DNA of 64,000 nucleotides from positions 62,001 through 126,000 of the forward strand of contig JAYJMM010000119.1 in the NCBI GenBank assembly GCA_037349105.1. Direction: 5' to 3'. The position numbers and the translations under genes were made by a program. Below are positions 32,395 to 44,222 of this stretch, piece by piece (positions within the stretch are counted from its first letter, which is position 1; each line of letters starts with the position of its first letter). The stretch comes from Limnomonas spitsbergensis. Taxonomy: Eukaryota; Chlorophyta; Chlorophyceae; Chlamydomonadales. The notes below the pieces were generated by a model that was given only the letters and a program-made list of their open reading frames with translations, was not told the origin of the DNA and searched no databases.

Positions 32395-32619
32395 TCTTTG
32401 TGGGAAGATTTGATGACATGCATCATGCCCTAGTGGGGCTTGTTTTTTAAAGACTCTTATGAGGAGTATTATATTGGCTTTGCTGATTGGCCTAGATTTA
32501 GTGCTGCTTTGTAAAAAACTGACAACTTTGGTCTAATACGGTACATCTGACATCCCTTGAGTCGGAGGTACTGCTAATGTAAGATGATTGAACTTGGCAA
32601 GCCGGCGAGCGCTTAGTGC

Positions 32620-33285
32620 ATTCAATATTGCTGCTGTGTCATGGGCTTGCGACCAAAGCTTCCTGATTTATTCAAGTAGAACTTACATGTAGGAGAGCGG
32701 CTAACTACCCCGAACCATACTGCAGACAAGCTAGGGCCCCCGGCCACCAAAAGAGGACATCATGTGGATGAACTAAAGCGCTCAGAGCGGGCGCTTAGTG
32801 TAGGCATAATTGCTGCTGCGTTCCAAGCTTTATGCCAAAGCTTCTTAATTTATTCAGTTACAACTTGTAATGGGCTGTATAGCTCACTGCCCTATGGAAT
32901 ACTGCAAACAAGCTTGGGCCACTGGCCACCAGGACTTCGAATGTCATGTGACGGGACATCACCGGATGTGAATGAACTATTCAGCAAGAGTGGGTGCTTG
33001 ATGTAGTCACACGTATCCGGCGCTTCTGCATTCTGGGCTTGTGCCCAAAGCTTCTTAATTTTTTCAGTTACAACTTGTAACGGGCTGTATAGCTTACTGC
33101 CCTGAGGAATACTGCAAACAAGCTTGAGCCACTGGCCACCAGGACTCCTAATGTCATGTGACAGGACATCACTGGATGTGAATGAACTATTCGGCAAGAG
33201 TGGGTGCTTGATGTAGTCACACGTATCCGGCGCTTCTGCATTCTGGGCTTGTGCCCAAAGCTTCTTAATTTATTCATTGAGATAC
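32620..33285 (+). repeat. tandem repeat of ~180-213-bp units
   Basis: The landmark CCAAAGCTTCTTAATTTATTCA recurs at about 32653 (variant), 32833, 33046 and 33256. The ATACTGCAAACAAGCTTG word and the GGCCACCAGGAC word recur at the same spacing. The two central copies are nearly identical. No gene is supported inside. Confidence 0.8.
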
Positions 33286-34286
33286 ACCAGGTTGCAGTTG
33301 AGCTAAGTACACAGAGTCATACTGCAGATGAGCTAAGGCCTGTGGCCACAAATAGAGGACGTATTATGGCATGTGAATGAACTTAAGCCCGACTAAAGGA
33401 TTTATCGCCTCTCTTTCAAAGAGATAGGAAGATTAACTTGTTGAACATATCTACCATGCTAGACTGATCGCGGTAGGTCAATGATACTGCTTGTTTACCA
33501 CTACTGAACATGACAAGTATTCATCTGCTTGTGACTAGGAGAGGATAATAAAAGAGGGCCGAATATATTTACACAAGTCATGAAACTGAGTGGCAAACTA
33601 CTTGAAACCTCTTCGACTTGCTTGCTTACTACGGGCCCCATTCATGCAGGTGCCGATGGGGATAAGCTACACCGTGATCATGGATTAGCAATCCAACTTC
33701 ATTCACTCAGTTGAGCTGTGAAGGGACTACAATACCGTGACATCAGTCTTCACTAAAATGCTTGCACCATTAAGTTTTTTTTGGAAAACTGCGCAAACTT
33801 TCGGATGCCGACAGACATCAAGCACTCAATATTACATCATCATTATACCACCGGTAGCGTCAGCCTTTTCAATGCGAGAGCCTAGGCCGGACCCAATCAG
33901 GCATGAAAGAGAGCCGACAGAACCCCACTGAAGGATTGATGCCAATAAGTAATTATGGCGTAGTGCCAAGTAATCGCATTTATCGCAAAACTAGCCGTAT
34001 CAGTCAATGACAATACATTGATGGGCTGAGTTACATGGCTGAGCCGCCTCAGCTGTGGCCACACTGCAACCAGTAATAGATTGGGACAAAATAATACACA
34101 AAATTGCCACATCGGTGCTGTATCAGTCAGCGAACAAATGTCCACTCGTCATTGAAGCACACACAACACATAAAATGAGACAGCTAATCGGTCAGCAAAT
34201 CTTCCTCAATAATGGTTTTCCACCCTCTACTGCCTACCAAAACACTACTTTGGCCTGCAAGCCTACTTCCTTTTCCCATTTAACCC
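33286..34286. other. intergenic DNA, nothing recognised
   Basis: AT-richer sequence with only short unconvincing ORFs. I see no repeats, RNA genes or splice-linked exons here. It is the 3' flank of both neighbouring genes. Confidence 0.4.
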
Positions 34287-36871
34287 CTATTCAGGCAGAC
34301 ATCCGGACAGCCCAGTGCCCTGGCTAGCCCAACCTGCTGTGGGGCTGTCATCTTGGACATCACCCATGGCAGCAAACCCCATGAAGGCAGCAATAGGGCT
34401 CATTGGGGCTTGCTCGTCATGCCTGTCCACGTCTGCGCCCGATCTGTCACTATAACCAGCAGGGCCGTCACCGAAAACAACAGGGTCGCCATCTCCAGGC
34501 TGAACCTGGCCGACATCCACCGGGACTCTGATCTCCAACATGCTCGACCTGGTGTTGCCACGGGTGCGCCCTTGTGGCGTTCCCGCAGGCACAGCCATAG
34601 CGAGCTCGGACAAAGCCTTGTAAGCGCTTAAGGCCCCCACTCCGAGAGCCACCTACATGTGAGTCAAGGTCGGGCAGTTATTAATTATAATTCCAGGTGG
34701 TCTTCAGAAGCTGTTATCCCTTCAGTATAAGCAAATAATTAAAATTGGCGCGAAAGTGTGGGCGGCGCGGCAAAGGGATGCAGGGCAATTTATGGCTTTA
34801 AAAGACAACTAGCCGCACAGCTCCCTTGGCTAGTGCCGCACTGTCCCCCTGACTAGTGCCGCACTCCCCCATGACTAGTGCCGCACTGTCATCTTGACCA
34901 GTGCTGCTCTGTCCCCCTGACTAGTGCCGCGCAATCAGAGGCATCATGGATTTAAGCAATATTGAGTAGACGCAACATCTAAAATTATGTATTGACCAAG
35001 GCTAACAGGTTTGAAAGAGCGCCAAGTGTAACAAACTACCCCGTGTCTCCTTCCATTCCCTCTCATAGGCAAACTTACCATGACCCCTGCGGTCCTGGGT
35101 GTGGGCGCGGTCCTGAGTGTGCACGCGTTCCTGGGTGTCAGTGTCGACCTCGGTATTCCCGCAGTCCCGTGCCTCGAAGTGGGCGTTGAGTCGGCTGCGG
35201 ACGCCATCATTTTTGGCCTCTTGCCGTCGGCTGGTGGTATTTGGCCTCTTGCCGTTGGCTGGTGGCCGTCGGCTGCATGTGAACAATGAAACAAGGGTGG
35301 GAGGGGACTGGGTAGTGGCAGGGGAACAGGGCAGTAGCGGGGGGACAGGGCAGCAGCGGGGGGACTGGACAGCAGCAGAGGGGTGGGGCAGTAGCGGAGG
35401 GACTGGGCAGTAGCGGGGGATTGGGCAGTAGCGGGGTCTGGGCAGTGGCGGGGGGAATGGGCAGTGGTGGGTGAACGGGGCACAAGCGAGGGCGCGGGGT
35501 AGTGGCGGGGGAGCTGGGCAACAACAGACGTGATGGAGATTGGAGATGATCTGTTTCACCAAGAGGATGATCTGAATGTCTGTGGCCTTGTCCTCCCCAA
35601 ATAAGACCTTGGTGACCTTGCCCTCATCATCATTGTAGAGTCCATGCAGACACCATGCATGGCAATGAACATGCATGGTACTGGTGCATGCATGGCAGAA
35701 TTAAATGCATGAGAGATGCGCGCAAACCATGCTTCGAAATGGTGATAGAACCTACATACACATCTTCAACAGGGTAATTTTGCTGTAATTAAGCTGCATT
35801 CTAGCTGACTGCCATGGGGACCTGATGCAGGAAGCCCTTGTGGGCATACAAAAACTGCTGCATGTATGATGCCTGACAGTCAAGTTAACACGTAGCCCTG
35901 TCCGTTACCTGGATGTATCCGTCCGGGTCAAGCTTCGAACCACGGTAAAAAGGTATCGGCGGGGCCGTCGAAACTCCTATGACCGAGAGGTAGGAGGTTG
36001 CACTCCAGTTGCAGTTGCAATTCTCCTTGCAGATGTAACCTGCGTCGTCATCACTCCAGTTGTCCTGCGGGGAATGCAACATAGCAGTCACTGTTAGTTA
36101 CAGTTAGGATCCGACGTGAAGCCTTAACGCCTGCTGCCCTCGAAAATGGTTTCTCCTGAAGATCTTGTACAACATCGACTGCCACCTTTCCGCGACGGTG
36201 CTTGTGGGGCAAAAAACACTCACCAAATGAGAGCGCTTCTCCCGCATGAAGGCTTTCCCGATATCAGCATGGTCCACTATGAGGTGGCCCTCGATGATGG
36301 CGGAGAAGGGCAGGCGATCCCCCTTCACATCAGTGACGTACATCATCACGTAGCCGACGAGAACAATAACCATGCCGGGATGAACGAACCAGCGCGAGCC
36401 ATCGCTGCCTGTCACAATACCTGAATTCCGAGCGGGACTACGCAGGTTGTCCACCTGAGGAAAATAAAATAAGACGTGTTACACTACCAATAATTGGCAG
36501 GGGGCTGTGCAAAAGGCAGCTGGCCTCATAGTATTAAAATTGTCACTTACCGTCACGTGGATGTGCCTAGCGAGCACCTCGTTGGGGATGCTCTCGTCCA
36601 CAATCAGCATGGGTGAGGCCAGTCCGGCTGCGATCAGCGCCACCAGGTCGGCCTCCAACCATATCGTATCCCTGTCCAGCATGTCGAGGAACCTCCAGTG
36701 CGTAACCCCATCCTCTGTAAACCTCCCAGCAACCTATCTGGTTGTGGTCTCCGTCATGTCAGGCTTCGTGAATTTCCATACTCTGTTTGTTTTCAAATGC
36801 TTCGTGGCTGCTCCTATTGGTGGTAACGCAACGGGCGAAGTGGAAAGAGTTGTCTCATCTTGGTTCGCCAT
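34287..36871 (-). CDS. hypothetical membrane-associated protein with in-frame TAG
   Basis: Exons with clean phase-0 junctions: 36551-36871 (ATG at 36871), 36224-36454 and 35909-36064. Less certain downstream exons lie near 35560-35680 (LYNDDEGKVTKVLFGEDKA), 35083-35275 and 34287-34652 (ALGVGALSAYKALSELAMAV; stop TGA). The first exon includes ADLVALIAAGLASPMLIVDE, the second a clear membrane helix (HPGMVIVLVGYVMMYVTD), the third a Cys-rich patch (YICKENCNCNWSATSY). A TAG at 36734-36736 (codon 46) interrupts an otherwise open frame from the ATG. Either translation starts downstream at the ATG at 36682, or this is a nonsense allele. No family is recognised. It is divergent from the 37170 gene, about 300 bp away. 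Confidence 0.5.
34825..34935 (+). repeat. tandem GACTAGTGCCGCACTGTCCC repeat
   Basis: Four to five units of about 28-30 bp (CTGACTAGTGCCGCACTGTC type) inside an intron of the minus-strand gene. Confidence 0.8.
35290..35520 (+). repeat. purine-rich GGGGACTGGGCAGTAGCGG repeat
   Basis: About eleven degenerate units of 18-20 bp (GGGACAGGGCAGCAGCGGGG type). It lies between two candidate exons of the minus-strand gene, so it is C-rich on the transcript. Confidence 0.8.
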
Positions 36872-37169
36872 AGAAAGAAAAGAAAAGAGAACGCCGATGC
36901 GGCGTCATATACTGCTGTGGAATAATAAAGACTGCGTGGCCGTCATTAGACCAGTCTGTGTCAGGCAATACGACGTACCGTCGTTCCGACTGCTACATTA
37001 TCGAAGCGACTGCGGGCATCGACGGTTTAAAACACGGCAATATGTAGCGACTGCTCTAAGGCGACAATCAGACTGCTCAGCGACTTTTCGGCGACTGCTG
37101 GACGACTGCTGTATTGCCGATTTCTATTTCAAATTTCAGTCAAAAGTCGACCACCCAAGATAGAATGCC
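36872..37169. promoter_or_regulatory. short divergent promoter with CGACTGCT motifs
   Basis: The interval of 298 bp separates two divergent ATGs (36871 minus, 37170 plus). It holds GACTGCTCTAAGGCGAC at 37049-37065, identical to the repeat upstream of the 28306 gene, and at least five further (C/A)GACTGCT words between 36985 and 37110. Next to the minus-strand ATG lies AAAAGAAAAGAGAACGCCGA followed by TGCGGCGT, shared with 55773-55807. Confidence 0.45.
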
Positions 37170-38225
37170 ATGGAGGCCCAGCAGGCGCCGTCGTTTCGGG
37201 CAGACCTGGACCTGTCGCGCTCCTCCGGCGTGTCGTGCGCCGCTGACGTGTTCGCGGTTGTACACCCTAGGTTCCAGACCACATTGGGAAGCTACTGGAT
37301 GCAGCCAATGTACCGGAGGCTGGCGGCGTTGCCAGGCGGCGCTGAGGTATTGCGGGAGGTACAACGCGTGGTGGAGCTGAGGAGCTATGGGTGTGAGCCA
37401 GCGGCAAAAGCAAAAGCAGCAACACCTAGCAGCGGTTGTGAGCCGGCGGCAACTGCAGCAGGCGCACCTAGATGCAACATTGACGGCAGCGGGTCCATTG
37501 AGGCCACCACTGAGGCCATTGCTTATGCTGGTGCTGAAGGAGGGAAGAGTGCTGGTGCCGTGGCCCTTGCTGCTGTCACCGCCGCCGCCGCCGCCGCTAC
37601 TATCTCTGCTGAGGCAGGGCCGAGTGTGAATTTAGATGCCGAAGCCGGGCAGCGGGCGGATGGCGGCGGCGGCCTGCCATGTAGTGATCAATGGGAAGGG
37701 GACGCCCAGCAACTGTCTGGAGTAGCGTCAGGTCGCACTTCCCCTCATGTCTCTTGCCCACCGTCAGCCACCGCCGCCGCCACCGCTGCCACCGTGCCTG
37801 GTTCCGAAATTCCTAGCGACAGACATTCTGAGGGGCGGACGACCGGGATGATGCTTGCTTCTGGTGTGACTGAGGCTAGGGAGCCTGGTGCCCCACCCAC
37901 AGCGGAGAACTCCACACAAATCCACACTTCAGAAGCAGATCTGGGTCCCAACTCTGAGGCAGTCCTGCAGGACCCCAGCCCTAGCTCTGTCCATGCTGGC
38001 GAGGCGTCCCACCTAGTACCGCTTGTAGCTGGGTGCATTACGACAGTTGTACAAGCAGTGTCAGTGGAGACCGTAGCTGGCGGAAGCCACCCAGCGGTTA
38101 ATGGGGATGGGGATGGGGATGAGGACTCGCAGGTGAGTGTTGAATTCTTGAGCGCTTGCGAAGGCACCGCGGGGGACAGCCAGCTGTTTTTAACACAGGC
38201 CGCAGGCCCAGGATGGTTTGTCTGA
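37170..38225 (+). CDS. hypothetical Ala-rich protein with unique N-terminal domain
   Basis: Single open frame of 351 codons from ATG 37170. The first 70 residues look globular (SFRADLDLSRSSGVSCAADV, then FQTTLGSYWMQPMYRRLAAL and REVQRVVELRSYGCE). The rest is an Ala/Ser/Glu-rich, probably disordered region with an acidic GDGDGDED patch. The C-terminus (LSACEGTAGDSQLFL) is less biased. No family is recognised. The promoter is shared with the divergent minus-strand gene and carries the CGACTGCT cluster. Confidence 0.45.
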   Translation: MEAQQAPSFRADLDLSRSSGVSCAADVFAVVHPRFQTTLGSYWMQPMYRRLAALPGGAEVLREVQRVVELRSYGCEPAAKAKAATPSSGCEPAATAAGAPRCNIDGSGSIEATTEAIAYAGAEGGKSAGAVALAAVTAAAAAATISAEAGPSVNLDAEAGQRADGGGGLPCSDQWEGDAQQLSGVASGRTSPHVSCPPSATAAATAATVPGSEIPSDRHSEGRTTGMMLASGVTEAREPGAPPTAENSTQIHTSEADLGPNSEAVLQDPSPSSVHAGEASHLVPLVAGCITTVVQAVSVETVAGGSHPAVNGDGDGDEDSQVSVEFLSACEGTAGDSQLFLTQAAGPGWFV

Positions 38226-39457
38226 ATGGATTCAATCGGGATCCCGCACCTGGCAAGGTGCATCGGCCTGCCTTATGTTCAGTTATTATATTTGCTGAAG
38301 AGGGTCACCATGATAACCCGCACGCCATTGTCCAGAGGTGCTACGAATAGCTACCGGATTGTTAGCTGATTGGGTGTTGGTGACTTGGACTAATTAATTA
38401 CTACCATATGAAGTTTATACTGGGTACCGTTTAGGATTTATCTTCTACCACTTTGTATTACACTGAAGGGATTTCGTACTTTTTAGTGCATGCTGCTCAT
38501 TGTGGCAAAAGTAAAACACATGCCAAGTTTTTGGTTTATCTATTTCTCCGATCCTCTCTCCCCCCATATATTGCCGGGTTCAGGTTCCAGCAACGCGCCG
38601 CCGAGCGTTCAACAGGGCCCAGCGGATAAGCCCTGTTCTAAACTTACGTGCTCTGGCAGCCCAACTGAGGGGCCACATTGAAAGACAACAACGTATACCA
38701 TACCACCATGCCAACAAGCTTCTACAAAACATCCGACAATTCCCAAAGGACATGCAAGTGGCAGGAGAGCAACAGGGCTGTCCGCCTTCAAAGTTTTTTA
38801 TTTAGCACCGGGCCCTAAACTGGCAGCATGATACCGGAGAGCATGGCATGATTGGATATCAAAGGTATCCTACTTCTGCACGTATAGTAGCGGTCTGTGA
38901 GGTTTCAATGAGCGACCAACTGCCCATCGACTCTTCCAGTCAATGGACCAGGCAGCACCTACTATCGGTGCCATGTCCTCTTTTGTAAATCCTCGTCTGT
39001 CACGCAACCTGTGGGCACTATCAAAGGAGTCACTTACAAAAGGTGACACTCGAAATAAGGAGATAATTTTTACACTGGCGGGCCAACATTAAGCCTCAAG
39101 GGAAGCTGTAACATGTTGTCTCCCCAGTTTGTTCGTATTATTAGAGGGCACATCAGAATGGCCTGGGCCCTTCGAATCATCAAGGGTAATTATGCTTTCT
39201 TGCTCGCGTAAACGACGTACATGGGGTCACTGCCCTTCCCGGGTGATATATCCTGCCAGCATGCAGGTGCGAAAGTGTCAGCTGGAACGCGATATTTCAG
39301 ATTTGAAAGTTTTGACTATATTTAGAGAAGATAGCGCATAGTAGCCAACGAAGGCTATTGATAGCAGGGGTAGGGTGTTCCGCAGAGCACCGCAGATTCG
39401 TAATGAGACCTCTGCCACTCATCACAGCTCCTACAGGCTGCCGGCAGCAAGACTCAC
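38226..39457. other. intergenic stretch with a possible minus-strand exon
   Basis: On the minus strand, 38870-39031 is open and protein-like (GFTKEDMAPIVGAAWSIDWK, ending HRPLLYVQK and TAG). It could be the terminal exon of the methyltransferase gene at 39458-43559 or part of another gene; the splice phases I tried do not join. I see nothing else that can be supported in this interval. Confidence 0.3.
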
Positions 39458-42400
39458 TTTGGCTGCCGGCTCAGTGAACCCGCCGGGCGCTCCGTAGTGG
39501 AAGTAGGAACCCACTATCCTACAAGGTCAAATTGAGAGGTGGTCAGCATTCAGCAGGCAAGTGATGAGCAAGCGTGTTGCATGGACAAAAATAATTTGTC
39601 AAATGGCAAAATTACTTCGGCGGCGCCAAAAGATGATGCCATCGCTTGGTGGCGCTCCAGTCCCTGGCTCAGATGGTGTGCAACAAGCAAAATCTCTTGG
39701 TCGATGTTCAGTGGTTCGAACTTGTATTTCATATCAGTCGTTGATAATTATTCCCTTACTTTTCAACTAAAGTTGGTTTGCTATTTCTACACACCCAAAA
39801 ATTCCTCCCTCACCATGCGTGGTCTACGTCCCCTGTTTGCGTCCATATCGCGATGGCCTTTGTGGGGAAGCATCGGTTGCTGAAGCTCATGATGGCCGTC
39901 CCACCCGGCTTAAGACAGCGGTGCATCTCCTTGAACACCTGTCAAACAAATCGATAAACAGCCAGGCCCAGGGGCCAGCCAGGTTGTCTCGGTCAATCAA
40001 TGTATCAACTAGGCGTTCTACGGAGGATGAACAAAATCATTGATCTAGCTGAATCTGAAGTATCAGTGCCAGGTTCAGCTCAGATGATGGCCCATCGCTG
40101 GCTGACCTTGAGCAATACGATAAATTGATGAAGCGCACAGCCCCATCCCAGCATGGAAACCTAAAAACTTGAAATTTTGAAACGGAATTTCATTTCTGAA
40201 CCCCGAGGTTCAGAAATGAGCCGCACCTCCATGGGTCGCACGAGGTAGTCCACCGACACCACGTTGGTGATGAAGTCGAAGCTGTTGTCCTCATAAGGCA
40301 GCTTGGGGTCCTCGTTGAGGTCCCGCACCGCATACTCCGTCAGCTGCGGGTTCTTCGCCAACTCCTCGGCATTCATGCCCAGCCCTGCACATCACAAACA
40401 TGATTGGTGATTGTTCCTCAGTCCCCTCACGTCCAGCTGGGGGTAGGTTGATGGTCAGCAGCTGAGTGTCTGCGCCTCGTCTTTCATGCCCATGGCGACA
40501 CAACATAGAAAGCCTAGCAGACCAACCCATCATCCGTGGGGGCCTCATACTTGCGCCTTGCGCTCCAATTCATTTCTTACCTTCCCCTTCCCCTTCGACC
40601 CTTGCAAAATGTTTGATCGGTCATGTTGGGCCTCCCTCTGCCCTCCAATCCTCCCCCCTCCCAATCCGTGTGTGGCCTCACCTGCCACTCTGCCTGCCTT
40701 GTAGCCCTCAGGGTAGTGGCTGACCCAGGAGGAGCAGATGTCCAGGATGGCCACGTCAGAGCGGCCAGAGGGAGGGAACACTTGCGAGTAGTACCTAAGG
40801 GGCAGGCAGCAGCAGGGGGCAGGAGGCAGGAGGCAAACATGTCAGCAGGAGACATACATATCAGCAGGAGGTTTCCATGTTGGCAATTACACAGCAACCG
40901 ATGCTCTGTTGATTGTTTTTTAGTAACGCAGAGGGTTGAGCCATGAGCATGACGAGATTTGAGGGAATGGTCGTATCTGGCAGACAAGCAAGGGGGGAGG
41001 AGAAGAGGACACCAGAGGAAAGGAAAGGGGGAGGAGAGGAGGAGAGGAATGGAAGTAGGGGTAAGGGTAGAGGGGTAAGGGGGATGAGGGCGATTGAGAA
41101 AGATCATTCAGGCCAAATTGAATGCACCTTGAGGGAGTGCCTAGGGAGTGCCTAGTGGCAACCCTGATGTGTGGCATGCCATTTGCAGCTTTAGTTGTCG
41201 ATATTGCTTCTGTTGCAGCACTTGCTCTGTGATACAAAACATCTCCACCCGCTAGCCTTCTTCAAAAAGGCTAGGCGGTGAAGGAAAAGGACCAAGTGCC
41301 CATGACCCATCGTGTGTGACATGGTCATTGTTAGAATTGGTTTGAGCTGCACTGTCACTGGGACATCTTGTCTCGTACCAGTATTCTAACAATGGATGCG
41401 TGAGAGCCAGTCAGCCAGATCTCACTTGGTGACTGCGCCCACTGCCTTGTCGTCAATGTGGTACACGTAGCGCGGAGCTGAGTAAAACTGGTTGTCCGAT
41501 TGCTCGTCGTACCTGAGAACATTATAACAGACTGAAGAAAGATAAAAGGAAAGCGGTAAGAGGGTGTGGGGAATCACAGGAACAATAAAGCTTGGCCCCT
41601 AAACAACATGTTGTACATGTAGGTCATGGGTTTGGCGCTTAGGGTCTAGGGTAGCTGCTTAGGGTTTAAGGAATAGCTAGCCATAACCCGAAGCCCATAC
41701 CAACAGGTTGTCTAGGTAGATTGTTAGGGGCTGGGTAAGTGGATCGACGTGGACGGCTGAACATTAAATTGCAAGTTAGGTCTAATAATCCCAGCTGGCC
41801 TATGCGCTGAAACAAACAGCTTAGCCAAAAGGACCCTCCGCATTCAGCAGGCCCTCTTCAAGCCCTGTGGGAAGGGGCCACAAGACACCAGCATATCGTG
41901 TCCACGTGGTCAGTTCCCAATCCATTTCGTGTGTGTTCCACCTCAGGGGCCGGATCAGTGCAGTGGGCGCGGCTGTGGGCTTGATGGATTGAGCACTAGG
42001 TGAGTCTGTCTGGCTGTACAACGTACCGCTTGAAGGCCTCGGGGGGGAAAGGGAACTTCTCAGGCCACCTCGGGTCGAGCAGGGCCTGCAGCAGGTCATG
42101 GCACCGGGAGTGGGGTAGGGGAAGAGGGAGGTATGGGGAATGGTATGGACTATGGAGGGGTGGGACGTGAAGGTGGACAGAGTTTGGAAGGGCAGGGCAG
42201 GAGGGATATATGTAAGGAGAAACATATGCTCATGAAGCTTCTATCTCAACAATCATTCGCTGTTCCTTTCATAGACTTTGGAAAGGAGGGCTTGAAAATC
42301 CAGCTACAAATCAATAACCCTTTGGTGCTGAAGACAAAAAAATGATCAAGAAATGCTGGGGTCAGGTTTCGCTCATGGGACAGAGACCAGAGAAAGGGAT

Positions 42401-43559
42401 CCAGACACGCATCAACCTCAGAAGGATATGCCCCGGCTGTTGCAGGCATCCCAACCCAACCCAATTGTTTATAATGTGTGACATTTACTGTCTCGTCATT
42501 GGCATCGCATTGTTTATATTTATCGATGATATATCGTGCCCATATATTCTTCGACACCCCAACATGGCAGAAGTGCTCATCCCGGGTGATGGGCATCATG
42601 TGACCTGCCTGCAGCCTAGCTGCGTTTTTCTCAAAGGCTGATGGATGTGCCGCTTGCAGGAAGCAGCCATTGCTACATCGACACTGTATCCACACTTTAT
42701 CCACACATATATTCAAAGTCTATGGACAGCTGGCCATTTGCCTCATTCATGCACCAGCAATGGCAGATCTGCACTGGCCCAGTGAATAGAGAAAGAATAA
42801 GCGTTGTGGTATGCCCCCAACACAGGCAAGGCTGCCAAGCTAGTCATGCACCCTAGGCAGAGAGTGAAACATGCATAGCATGCACCCCATGCAGTGCAAG
42901 GAGGGATGAATAAACAAGGAATTTTCAATTGAAGGATGCTTCAGCTACATCACGTCCTGCGGCCGAGGGGGACAAGGTGTAGCAAACTCTGTTGCTTGGG
43001 CCACTTGGGGCTTCTCCCCCATTGACCAGTGGTGGCAGACCAGCAGCCAGCCTTCGATGGCCTGGCAAGCACTACACAAAACATTGCTCGGCATGCACCA
43101 CGTTCAGTGGTGATGACCAATTGACCATGCTACGTACGCGCCCCATGCAATCGTGCCCCCCTTTGCATGAGGATTCAGTGCACAATGTGTAGTTGCTCTC
43201 AAATTTTCTACACATCCAGCCAGTAACATCCTTTTCGGAGGTTCCAGGCAGTCATCAAGCGAACGCTGGCCGCCCACCTGCTCCACTTCAGAGGAGGCAG
43301 TGGCAGCCATGGCCATGCCCCTGCTGCTGTTGCTGCTACCGAACGGTGCGTACAAGGCGCCGAGAGCGCAAACGCCTCTGAACAGCAGCTGGCGCTTGTT
43401 AGACAGCATAGCGGACGAGCAGGACGACACGTTGATGAGCTGCGGGTTGCCGCCCGGCTGCTGGGGGATACCACGAGTAACCACAATGCGGGAACGAGCG
43501 GAGCTGGGCTGCTGGGCAGCAGTGGGTGCACGCAACAGGTTGCTCCTAAGTCCGATCAT
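39458..43559 (-). CDS. SAM-dependent methyltransferase (type 11), predicted plastid
   Basis: The ATG at 43559 opens a Ser/Arg/Ala-rich leader (IGLRSNLLRAPTAAQQPSSA) and a hydrophobic stretch with MAMAATA, fitting transit plus possible lumenal targeting. Exons then join in phase: 42027-42085, 41426-41512, 40682-40794, 40227-40384, 39828-39938; 39458-39518 is probable. Key blocks are RWPEKFPFPPEAFKR; YDEQSDNQFYSAPRYVYHID; ILDICSSWVSHYP (SAM motif I, with CSS replacing the usual G.G); GLGMNAEELAKNPQLTEY; DLNEDPKLPYEDNSFDFITN (motif II/III); EMHRCLKPGG (motif after beta 5); and IMSFSNRCFPTKAIAIW. This pattern matches a conserved algal/plant family of unassigned substrate. The donor of the first exon (about 43235-43250) and the last exon are unresolved; a very short exon probably lies between 39828 and 39518. 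Confidence 0.8.
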
Positions 43560-44222
43560 GTCGGAAAGTTAGGGAGTGGATTGGTTTTGAGGGGGGTGAA
43601 TTGAGAAGCCCGCGACGGTGCGGGAGATGTGAGGTCTCTGTCCGTTTGATCGCGGTTTCGGGGCGTCGGTTAGATAAGTTTTTAAGTGGTTGGCGGAGTG
43701 CTCTCTGACCATGGGGCCTCCTCTGATTTAATTATTCAACAACTTTCCCAATTCCAAGCTCCTACTCTCGGTTAACAGCTCCTCCACTTAGTCCCTCTGG
43801 CAGTCTAAGATTCCCTGCCACGAAGTTCGCGGGTTCATTTCCAGTTAACTTGACGGTCCTGATAGTTGTACATGGTTCGATATATTGTCTCTAGCCAGAA
43901 GTGATGTCAAGTCACTGTTGCACTTCATTCATTATTTAATTGCTTGTATATGCGAGTGCATATGCTCACTTCATGACTAGGGCTCAAAAGGGTAGGAGTG
44001 ACTTGAAGCTGCATCTGACCCCTGAGGTCAGGGGAGTGTGGTATGCTCTGTCAGTCCCAGTGACAATTCAAAGAAATCAAGATCACGCAGTCCGTGCCAC
44101 TTAAAACCAGGCAAGATGCTGCAATTTCTCATCCCAGTACCAGTCAGTCAGGCACATTGATCCTTTACACCGGCATAGTTACACGACACAACGAGACACA
44201 AAATTTAGGTCCAGAACCAAAC
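43560..44222. promoter_or_regulatory. 5' flank of methyltransferase gene and 3' flank of eL13 gene
   Basis: About 660 bp with no ORF of note. It must hold the promoter of the minus-strand methyltransferase and the 3' UTR/poly(A) region of the eL13 gene. I see no TATA-like or other element that I can assign with confidence. Confidence 0.35.

Noticed and set aside
37170..38225. Homology between the Ala-rich ORFs at 27149-28102 and 37170-38225
   Set aside because: They share composition only; N-terminal sequences do not align.
43800..43870. Possible tRNA (GGGTTCATTTCC-like B box)
   Set aside because: No pairing T-arm, no acceptor stem and no A box at the right spacing.
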